From: Dryococelus australis
Taxonomy: Eukaryota; Arthropoda; Insecta; Phasmatodea; Phasmatidae
Assembly: GCA_029891345.1 (NCBI GenBank)
Contig: CM057009.1
Coordinates: 92,799,416 to 92,863,415 of the forward strand
Direction of reading: 5' to 3'
Length of the DNA: 64,000 nucleotides
The notes under the pieces are model-generated. The model saw nothing but the letters and a program-made list of their open reading frames with translations, searched no databases and had not been told where the DNA came from. The translations under genes were made by a program, and so were the position numbers. Of the stretch, positions 54,644 to 64,000 are shown one piece after another. Each line of letters starts with the position of its first letter. Position 1 is the first letter of the stretch.

Positions 54644-55049
54644 CTTATAAAATGAATAATCCTTTTACTTTCCGAAAGCTTCTGTGGTTTTGAAAATAAG
54701 TTCCAAATTTATATTAATATTTGCTAACATGTCTAAAATTCAAGGTGTTTCGTTTGATGTTAATAAAACACTACGACGTGTTGTTGCATTATTGTGCAGT
54801 TTAACAAGTTGTGAAGTATTAGAGTAAAATCATTTCCTCACAGCACAGAAAAGTGTTACCCCTGGTAATGTTTTAGATGAATACACTTTATAATATGGTT
54901 TTGTGTGATGTAATTAGAGACAATTGATTCACAAGGTTCTTCTGATTTTTGGGGCGGGCTACTACATTTCGGACCACTGTGGCGCTCGGATTGTGTGCTG
55001 TCACAATAAAAAGAAATTTGAAATTATTTTGATGAAACATCATTTTTAT
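54644..55049. other. Intergenic, no gene seen
   Basis: AT-rich with no ORF or known repeat. It leads into the second Maverick-like block. Confidence 0.4.
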
Positions 55050-55960
55050 AATCTAACTAATACATGAATAATCAACTCCAAGTCATTTAATATAATTTTG
55101 CTCATCTTTATGCCATAAAACATTTTCAACTAAATATATATCTGAGTAATTTGTTTCCATGATTTCACAAACATAAAAATTTCTTTTAATTATTTAATTA
55201 TACATATCTTGTGAAATATAAGTAGGAACACTATAATTTAAAACTTTATCAATTAAAAAAAAGTCTGTTGACAAATGTGCTGTATAAAATTTTTCAAATA
55301 GTTTTCTATTTTACTAAATCTAACTATAGCACCAACCTTATATTCAGTGATCGCAGATAAACTTTAATCATCTGGTTTTATTTTAAGAATAATTTTTGTT
55401 TATCATCAAATGCAAGTTACACTTTCATAATTCAGTGTTTGTAGCATTATTTTCACTTGTTAAATATTTGAAGTTTTTTTATTTCACTCAATATGATTAC
55501 TATAATATTTCATATTATTTAATTAAATATATCATATTACAATTCTATCCCATTAGGATACCTGTTTGTAAGTTTTGAAGATAGCAATTTTTTTTTTTTT
55601 ATTTACATAAGCTTTTACAACATTTTCACCAGATCTACCTTCAACTGGAATAGCAAAACCATATAAATAAAAACATCAAAGACGGTTGAAATAGATTTAT
55701 AAAACTTTTAATAACATTTTTAAATATTTTCTGAATCCTTTTCAATAAATCAGGTTGCCATAAATCAATTGCAAAACTAATAATTTTGTTTCAAGGGAAT
55801 ATTTTTCATTTCAGTTAACATGATTATCAACTATAACTTCATGAGGAAACAACACTTTTTCTCATGATTTTTTAAGAACTACTTATATAACTATTATTGG
55901 TTATATGTTTTTCCATGAGTTGAATTGGCAGTTTTTTATATCAAGGTTTGTAGTTTCTTT
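55050..55960 (-). pseudogene. Second Maverick-type integrase with chromodomain-like tail, broken
   Basis: Minus-strand fragments, in order, are FAIDLWQPDLLK (near 55,775; the Asp of the first catalytic motif), YGFAIPVEGRSGENVVKAYV (near 55,650), a degraded middle, EYKVGAIVRFSKIENYLKNF (near 55,330), FFIDKVLNYSVPTYISQD (near 55,250) and SDIYLVENVLWHKDEQNYIK (near 55,145), the last resembling a chromodomain as in Maverick integrases. The second Asp and the catalytic Glu are not recognised. There are several frameshifts and stops. It differs from the integrase at 17,885 and has opposite orientation, so it is a separate insertion. Confidence 0.7.
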
Positions 55961-57234
55961 CTTACACTTCTAAAAATAAGTATTCTTTTACATATAATAA
56001 AATAAATCAAATATCTATTTAATAATATAAGTTTTCTATATTTAAATATATTAAACATACATATATTAATTGAAAATCTTATTGTAATTTGAATTTCATC
56101 AACTGATATTAAATTATTTGAACGCCATTTTTATAGGAAACTGTTTTGAAAAATCCAAATATGGTCCTTTTCTAAATATCTTTAAAGCAGCAGTAGCATA
56201 ATCAATATCTGTATTAATCTCGAGACTCTACAATAAAATATAAAAGAAATATAACTTAATGCTGCATGTAAAGTAAATTGAAAAGTTTTTTTATTATTAT
56301 TTATTTCTGTATATTATTTTAATTTTGTTTTCTATTCGACTGAAACGATTCTAAATTTACATCATTAGGATGAATAGGAATAAGAACACCTTTTCGTATC
56401 ATTTTTTAAATGCGTTTCATATATGTTGATAATTGTTTAAGAAAAATCTTTAAATAATATTTTTGTTAAAGTTTTTTACAAAGTAATTTTTTAATATTTT
56501 GATAGCATTTTATAAAATATTGATTCTCCAACAAAATATACATGCTTATGTATAAATTTTAATTTGAATTATTTCACAAATAATTTATTTCGTATTACAA
56601 GATCAGTTAATTTATCTACATTACATGTACTAAATTAATTTAAATCACCTTTTCCCCAACATAAGCTTTCATATGTATATATATATTTTTTTGTTTTCAA
56701 CATATTAACTCATCTCTATTTTAAACATATCACTTTTAAATTTATCAAATTTTTCATTTTTATATAGACCTAATCATTTAAATTTATTATAATAATAATC
56801 AAAATTTTTAATTTTATTATAATGTCCATTTTTAATATAATAGTTCCATATAAGTTTTAAAGCTACACGTTTAAAAATTATATACTTTAGTAATTAAGTG
56901 AATTTATTTCATTTTTATGATACATTTTAAGACTTTCTAGAAAACGATTAATTTTTTCAGTTTATATGATTTTTTTAATTCATTGTTTAAAAATTAATTT
57001 ATAACATGATCAAATATTTCATTTAATTAAGTTTTTTTATATTTATATTATAAATTTTATAACTTCCTTCAAGGTTATTAAACTTTCATTTGGAGTAGGT
57101 AGCCCTTCTATCACTTGATTATATAAAAAAAACAGCATCTTTGATCAATTATAAATTTTTTCCTTCGTAGTACAATCAATTTTATTTTGAAAGCCACATT
57201 TTTTAAAAATATATCATTGACCATGTTTGTATAT
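55961..57234 (-). other. Very AT-rich block, probable remains of the second Maverick
   Basis: Minus-strand fragments with coding-like variety occur without a named family: IRKGVLIPIHPNDVNLESFQ (near 56,405-56,345), INTDIDYATAALKIFRKGPY followed by LDFSKQFPIKMAFK (near 56,215-56,115), and YNQVIEGLPTPNESLITLKE (near 57,125-57,065). Each is bordered by stops or shifts. Position directly upstream of the integrase, on the same strand, suggests they belonged to the same element. Confidence 0.4.
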
Positions 57235-58383
57235 TGTCACGTTGCAGGCTGCTGCCCTTAATCATTTACATATCTACAACGCACGTAGTAAAATACTTAA
57301 CTGGTAGACCGGAGGCCTTATGCCCCAGAGAACTCTCTTTCATTTTTATTATTTACTTGGCTTTCTTACGAGAGGTTTTCGTGGGAGTTGCTTAGTCATA
57401 ATCAATAAGTCTATACTTTCAATTCATTAAGTCATACTTAAGAAATGTGGGGATATCTAAACCATAAAGTAAAGGTATGATGCTCATCTCCAAAGTAAAT
57501 TCCTTTATAATGGCTTAATTTGCTTGATTTATCACACAAGCCACTATCAGATATAAAGCATCATTAGTTATTAACTCACTACGCTAGACATTTAAACAGA
57601 TGAGTACCAATTACATCAGAGTATCACTAAGTCTGAGTATCACTAAGCCTAAGTGTCGTTGCCAGTGCATACTGTATAGAATAATCTTAACAAATTAACT
57701 TTAGCTGGTCGTCTACCTTTAAGGGATTCCACATTAAACCTAACACAAGCAGCTACAACTTTACTGTTCTCTCGTCCCTCACTAACCATGCCTGCCCCTC
57801 GTGTGCCTCAAGAAGGGGCAATATATTCAGTGGCTGGACCGACCACATATCTGACTATTCACTACACTGTGATCCTGCCATTTCATCCTGCGCGCAGCGG
57901 CTTCTACGTTTTCCCGCGGCGCCACAAATCAAACGCATAACTAATCACCCACGCACTTGACCAGGTCAAAGCCCGCCTAGGCTTAAGCTGCATTCTATCC
58001 TTAACCCAGCACCAAAGGCGACCTTTCGGGTTAGTGTCTGGTCAACGACTCTCCTCGACCTCTTACTAAGGCGCCCTCTCGCGCCCTGCGGTGCAGACCA
58101 CTGTTTGCCAGACTCCAGATGATGAACTTGCGCGCCTGGCCAGTAACCCAAGCACACACGTTTTACAACATGCTGGGCTGCGTTGCGCCAGCGAAACCGC
58201 AACCTGTGCGGAAGTACAACACTGAACTCTCGGGCAGCCAGCGCCCTCCGTGAATTGTAAATTCCACATAATCAATGCCCTGCCTTCTGTTTATTTACGG
58301 GTTCCGCAAATTCTTCACTTGCTGCAAAGAAAAACGAACACAGAATAGCGACAAATCTAGTTCTTCAAAAATCCATCCTGACA
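57235..58383. mobile_element. GC-richer insertion in the AT-rich block, possible solo LTR
   Basis: Base composition changes sharply at both sides. The block starts TGTCACGTTGCAGGC and can be taken to end TCCTGACA, so it begins TG and ends CA as a long terminal repeat would, with length about 1.15 kb. No flanking target duplication is visible, so the solo-LTR idea is weak. ORFs at 57,966-58,275 have no known motif. Confidence 0.35.
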
Positions 58384-58687
58384 TAACAGTTATTGCATTC
58401 GGGTTTTAAAGCATACCATTATGAACTATATTAATTTTTTTATATTAAAGTTCAGATATTTTGAAATTAGCTTTGCTAGGAATAAGACTATTTAACATTT
58501 TTCTATGGCAATTTTATTCTTTCTTCTTTCAGCAAAATTTACAAAATTTTCATTTGTAGTATAATCATTAATTTCATTTTTTAAAACAATTTATCTTTCA
58601 AAATTATTACAATTTTGATTGTTAACCAATTTAGTCATATTAGATTTATGAGCAAATATTTTTACTATGCTAGAATGAAATCGACTT
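58384..58687 (-). other. AT-rich remnant resembling the block left of the insertion
   Basis: The minus strand has LVNNQNCNNFER and, after a stop, KNEINDYTTNENFVNFAERR. The second resembles in order and wording a fragment near 57,200-57,160 (NKIDCTTKEKIYN in one frame). It may be a repeated domain of the same decayed gene. Confidence 0.35.
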
Positions 58688-58955
58688 AGGGCGAGTGAAG
58701 ATATTAGGGCCACTCTTAACTTCGAGGCCTTGAGAGACGATGAGTGTGACGATATGTCAGTATAGAGCAGAGCCGGATTGAAAGGATGGAAGAAATGTGA
58801 GAACCTGAGATAATCAGCGCACCAAGCGCATCGTCCGTCACGATTCCTACGTGCGAAAAATCTGGGAGCAACTCCACCAAGAATCGAACCCCCCAAGGCG
58901 AACCGTCGTGGGAGGGAAGGCGAGTAGCTTGTCCACTCCACTATCGCGGACCACC
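58688..58955 (-). mobile_element. SINE family I, reversed, near full length
   Basis: On the minus strand it has the head (GTGGTCCGCGATAGTGGAGTGG region), a B-box (GGTTCGATTCTTGG), the body 'cgcacgtaggaatcg', a degraded 'gctctatactgac' block and the tail 'ctcaaggcctcgaagttaagagtggcc'. The overlapping ORFs are shadows. Confidence 0.85.
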
Positions 58956-61900
58956 ACTGGTGACGTACAGGTGTTTGGTGATGTGCATTTTTTGTGTAAT
59001 GCAGAAATAAATAATGGATATCATTCGCTTTAGATGTGATGTACCATTAGAAAATGATACTTCGAGGGAAAATCAATCTTAATGGCTTTCACAACTTAGT
59101 TTATAATGCTTTCTCTCAAACTTTCTTTTTTGTATCTATTTATGTCTTATTAGGTACGTGATTTATGTTATCTAGTGGTATTGAAAATTTAGTCCTAATA
59201 TTTATGTACGTAGTCAGTCATTTACTAATGAAAGGAATTATATTTCTGCAAAGATAAACATAATTTAATTTAATTTAAAAACCTTGAGCAATTTGAATTC
59301 CACCAACGATTATTAATATAATTTTATATCCTTTAATATCTTAAATTTTTAACATTATTTTTCAATACTTGAATAATGAACATCTACTGTAATTCTGCAA
59401 TAATCGTATCATAAAGAATATAATTAATTTAAGCCCTTGTACATTCCATGAAATTGATTTCTCTTCCCAGTTGTTAATTTTCCAGTTAAATATATGATTT
59501 GTATTACATTGGATGAAAATTATTTAAATTCACTGCATCACTGAAAACAACAAAATGCATATATTTTTTTGTTTTAAAAACCGCTGTGTTTCTTTCCCAA
59601 TAATAATGTGTAAATTAAAAATCCAAAAATGATATTTTATGTGACACCAAGTTTATTTTATGCTGAGTATGTACTTATTTTCAGTGACTAAATCTGTCAT
59701 TTGTTTCACAACTTCACATAGTTATCATGGTACATTTTCAAAAAAGGTCAATTTCGCTCTTAAAAATATTAATGTTGCCTTTTATCTTCTGACGTAAGTC
59801 AATTATTAATAAATTATTTGATTTTATTGGGTCAGTATTTATCTCGAATACTGAAATGAATTTATATTTACTATCAAGGACGTTATCCTTAACATATAGT
59901 TCAGTTCAGATTTTAAACATTTAGGATAACATGTCGAAAGGAATAATTTTTAATGTACTCTTAATTAAAATTTCGAAGCTAAGTATAGTACTTTTAATTT
60001 TCTTTATGTGCCGATATAATGTTTTATAACAAAATTATATTTATATAAATTCTATTTCTTATGCACACTTGTGATTCAGATTTCAGGGGAATGCATTTTA
60101 CCAATCGCTGAAAGTTTTTAATTTTTATTTAAATAAACGAAGCTTTCAAAACACTTTTTTTTTTTAAATTTGAAATAGTCAGATTTTAAAATGTGTACTC
60201 AATTAACTTATGGAATTGTGTATTTTTTTAAACGCTCAAATTGTTCTTTTAAACCTAAATAAGTACCTAATCATGAATTAAAAGCTGTGTATTTTTTTTT
60301 TAATACTGAGATTGTTCGTTTGTAAAATATTTAGGGCCTACTCAATTCAGATTTTAGAGCAAAAATTGCCCCCGAATTAATTCTAGGTAATTTTTTGCTA
60401 AATATGCCTGGAACAATACTTTTTCCATACAGTTATAATAATATCTTAATAACATCTATGTCGTTCAACGAAATCTTAAAATAATTCATGTTTAGCAAAA
60501 CCATTTAATTTCATTTTCAAAGCAACATAAATTTGAATTATTAAAATTCCCAGTTCAAGCAGTTTAATTCCTGTATTCACGTTTGAGGACATGTTGCTTA
60601 TGGAGGCTGGAACTGTACAACAAGACATCAGTGACCTGTGTTTTGAACGTTGTCCTCGTGAGTAATCTGATTTGTTGACGTTTCTGCTCCTCTAATTAGT
60701 GAATGGTTAATGCTGACTTAAGTAACACACGGCATGTTCTCTGGTTGCGAGAAGCACGCTCCACACAAGTACAGTGCACTTAAAAAAAATGAACCTTTAT
60801 AACACTTGAGCTCATTAATTTATTCGCTACTGAACGGGTTGAACAAAACTAATTATTTCATTTATCAATGCCACATACTTTACAACTTCTCCATTTTTCA
60901 CGTACAGCAAAATCTCCTAATTCCGAGCCAGCATATCTTATAACTTCTTTTTCTGCTACATTTACCTACAGCAAAATCGCCCATATCTGAGCTTAATGCA
61001 ACAATATTCTTAAAACAAATCAACACCATAGTTTCCATTATAAACTCATATAAACGCGAGGTTCACGAGATGAAAAAAAATCAGAAGGAAAAAATTATAC
61101 CATAACTTCACTGCTGTAGAATTTTATTTTTGTGGCGAATAATGTTAATGCTAGAGCTAGTAATTTTTCGCGAAATAATATGAGTACGCGGTATACTTCA
61201 ATACTATAAACACCCAACCGCAGTTTTTATATTGCCATTGGTTGCTGTCTGCTTGAAAATATGTTTTCATATTTGACCGGGCCACTTAGAACTTGGCGAA
61301 ATCAGCACGGCTACTATGTGATTCGAGTACAGACAGTTGACACGTGTCAAAAAGTAATTCAGCCAATCAAAATAGGTAAATAACCCTACTGTTTTGAAAT
61401 ATATCTTGTCTTGAAATATTTTAGCGAAATTGTACTACCCCTATCCTAGTTATTAGGCCTACTTATAATATAGTAGTCTAAGAGGCATATAACAATTTTA
61501 AGCAAAACAATTGTGGTTTATTCTAACTATTTATATTGTTACAATAAATTAGTATAAGTTTTTTAAATAGGAATTTTACGTGACATGTACGTAGTATTTC
61601 CGCATTTTATGGGTTGAAAAACGCGTTTCTGAATGACTTGCTATAAAACTACGTGTTTTTATTTTTTCATCCTATTACATCCTTTCTTACCATTACGTGT
61701 TTCGTGTTTCTTTCTTTCGTTTCCGTGTCGTTGTTGTATGGGCATAAATGTTTTCAAATTGCCGCCGATTTAATAATATTTCCGTTTCGTGTGAAAGTAA
61801 GGAGAAAATTTGGAGCTCTTTCATGTATTCGCTTGGCATTATGAAGTAAAATAAAAATCATATCAAATGAGTTAAAAGAATGTTAGATTTCTTACTTATT

Positions 61901-63299
61901 TTGTTGTTAACTTGCCCATACAGTTCACAACTATGTCAATGCTACCTTAGAACATATTTTTAAACGAACAATAGCGCTACTATGAGTAACATAACCGTAA
62001 GAAAATTCTTGAACTGTATTTGCGAGTGTAATATCTAGGGTAAATGTTATCGAAGGAGGAGTTCTTAATGGAGAAGTCGTACACAAGCGGCACGTGGACG
62101 GATTACGGCGCTTAGGCATGTTTTCTTTGTTGCTCGTTGTTGCTCTTCGGACGTCCCCTCTCTACGTGCGAGGTTCGAGAAGTGCGAGGATCCGGGGGCG
62201 ATCCCATTGTATCATGTCCCATAAGGACCGAGGACCATCTTGTTGATAAAAAACCGTGAAGTCAAATGTTAGAATTTTCAATTGTGTTATGGCCTTTAAA
62301 ATATCGTCACAAAGTTTCACACGTATGAACAAATAAATATACATACGCATACTCGCAACAACGTACGCCAGAAAATTCACAAAGCTTGACATGAACTGAC
62401 AAATAAATATACATATACATACAAACGATTTGGAGCAAGATTTTTTTATTTCAGTTATGAGTAATCAGAAGGAACGAACATATATTTTACTGACGGCCTC
62501 ATTAGTCTGCGGTACTGGAAAATAATGTCCACTTAACTATAATAGCTGAAAACTGTTTCAGCAAAAGTGAAAATATTTTAAAGTATTTCTGCCACAAAAC
62601 TGGTTAGTAATTGTTATTACTTTCGTGATTAAATACAAAAATTAATTCTGTCTTCTTATTTACGCCTTCCTGAGATACATATCGGGTCTATGGTATTGAG
62701 ACTTAGAAGTATAAATTGGTTTCAATAAAACGTTTCATTTAACAAGCACCTGGAAATTACTACATACTCTAAATTACAATCATTCTCTTTTGCCTGTACT
62801 TGAAAAACACACACGAATAAAAATTCCTAAACTAACAATCCGACATCTATCCAACTTTATGTAAATGCAATATAAATTTACACAATAAGCTATTTGTAGT
62901 GATGTTTTATTTCAGCGTAAAATACCACAGCCCTTAAAACCTAGTATATAAATGATAACTTTGAAGGCAGTAAACTTATTTCTCATGTCGATATGCACAA
63001 ATGATGAATAAATGGGCTCCTGATTGTTGCATTTACAGTCCAATCCTCTTTCTAGTAACCATTTTTAGTTTTTTATCGCCTGCACTGCAAAATGATTCTG
63101 GAAATAATCTCAGCAAAGGCTTAATTTTTATTTTTTATTTTTAGGTAGACCAAAACTTTGATTAAACGTAGAACTTAAAATGCAGCAAACTTATTTTTCC
63201 AACTTCTTGTATGTTCAAACAAAGAATAAATACACCATTATTTTTGCAGTTACAATATGAACCTCTCTGTACATATTAACAGTTTTACAGTCTAAAACA
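58956..63299. other. Long AT-rich intergenic DNA, no supported gene
   Basis: No recognised repeat, RNA or coding sequence in 4.3 kb. Short ORFs exist (for example plus 61,653-61,844, minus 61,931-62,119 and 62,162-62,392) without a convincing family. The minus-strand one at 61,931 begins MPKRRNPSTCRLC and could at most be a 5' exon. Confidence 0.5.
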
Positions 63300-63490
63300 T
63301 GGACTCGCATTCGGAAGGACCTCGTTTCGAATTCCGGTCCAGCAATCCTAATTTCACTTTTCCATAGTTTCCCAAAATCATATCAAGCGAATTCTGGGAT
63401 AGTTCCTCACTACAGACAATGGCCGATTCATTCCATGTTTCTGCTTCCCTATCCACCTTACTGCATCATAAGCCAACTCACTTTCAACGA
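63300..63490 (+). mobile_element. SINE family II, second copy, diverged
   Basis: Shared blocks with 35,172-35,375, in the same order, are 'gactcgcattcggaaggacc', a damaged B-box (TTTCGAATTCCGG), 'ttttccatagtttcccaaaatca', 'gcgaattctgggatagttcc' and 'ggccgattcattcc'. The tail region diverges after 63,450. Confidence 0.75.
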
Positions 63491-64000
63491 GACGTTAAGT
63501 CATATCTACGTACCTATCTACACTCCACACTGAAAAACTTTTATGGAAATTCATACCACCAATTACTTTTTTCTTTGATAGACTGAAACCTCAAAGGCTA
63601 GTTATGTTGGCATGGACCTTATCTTCATGTACTTATCTCGGACAGACGAAAATTATTTTTATTTTATCTCCACTAAAGATGGTTACGGCCAGCAGAAGTA
63701 TGAACAACTCGAAGACGGGGAAACAAATTCTGCAAGGATTTATCAGATGGACTCACCTACAATAATTTGCGTGGGCTATCTGGTCTTCAGCAGTGATGAA
63801 CTTGAAACAGGTCTCCATTTTGAGCTCGCCCATTTCTGGGAGGAAATGTTAAATAAGTACTTTTTTACTCCGTACATACACTTTTCTTAACAAGTACTCT
63901 ACTGAGAAAAAAGAACAAGTCTCTAATAAATGAAACCTTGCTTAACAGTCCTCAAATAAAACTGCAGTAGAAAAAGTTGAAAAAAAATTCTTAAAACGAA
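63491..64000. other. Intergenic end of window
   Basis: A 92-codon plus-strand frame at 63,612-63,890 has ordinary composition (for example TKDGYGQQKYEQLEDGETNS) but no motif I recognise, and no flanking evidence. It could be a chance ORF or an exon fragment running in from a gene whose other exons are outside the window. Confidence 0.25.

Noticed and set aside
61931-62119. Minus-strand frame starting MPKRRNPSTCRLC, considered as a ZAD zinc-finger first exon
   Set aside because: Only one CxxC is present, the expected downstream residues are missing and no splice site is convincing.
62162-62392. Minus-strand frame with FYQQDGPRSLWDM, considered as a transposase fragment
   Set aside because: The QQDG resemblance is limited to a few residues with no other catalytic or flanking landmark.
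63612-63890. 92-codon frame as a complete gene
   Set aside because: No family, promoter or homologous context was recognised; it is mentioned only as unassigned sequence.

Overview
This is a gene-poor, repeat-rich stretch of a eukaryotic genome, most likely an arthropod and probably an insect. The evidence is AT-rich intergenic DNA, several tRNA-derived SINE copies, Tc1/mariner transposases with insect-like motifs, many short inverted-repeat elements (MITEs) and a Maverick/Polinton element. I see no intact host gene, no true tRNA or rRNA gene and no CRISPR array. Assignments rest on reading translations by eye and on recall of family motifs; no database search was run.

The main feature is a decayed Maverick/Polinton (adintovirus-like) element that I place at about 4,593-22,477, roughly 17.9 kb. 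It has inverted terminal arms of about 1.8 kb. Its middle, 12.2-18.8 kb, carries a divergent two-block gene layout. On the minus strand, from 15.7 down to 12.2 kb, are a phospholipase-A2-like capsid protein, an adenain-like cysteine protease, a minor capsid (penton-like) protein, a short Lys-rich ORF, a double-jelly-roll major capsid protein and a conserved ORF of unknown role. On the plus strand, from 15.8 to 18.8 kb, are a packaging ATPase, a coiled-coil protein, a conserved accessory ORF and a retroviral-type integrase with a chromodomain-like tail. All are broken by stop codons or frameshifts, so this is an old, dead copy. In a live element these parts would package (ATPase, capsids, protease, PLA2) and integrate (integrase) the DNA. 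I could not recognise the protein-primed DNA polymerase B; the 6.4-12.2 kb part holds instead an AT-rich tandem array and a Ser/Thr-rich repeat ORF.

A second Maverick-type integrase, in the opposite orientation, lies at 55.05-55.96 kb in a very AT-rich block. That block is interrupted at 57.2-58.4 kb by a GC-richer insertion.

The rest is a mosaic of repeats. There are tRNA-type SINEs, one with a perfect 13-bp target duplication and one split by a MITE with TTAA duplications. There are two MITE families with three copies each (36.7-49.5 kb). Three mariner/Tc1-class transposase remnants sit side by side at 50.4-53.2 kb. A tandem array with a unit of about 277 bp lies at 25.6-26.9 kb, with inverted relatives at 53.9-54.5 kb. 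Several perfect or near-perfect hairpins and a GC-rich island at 24.2-24.9 kb complete the picture.
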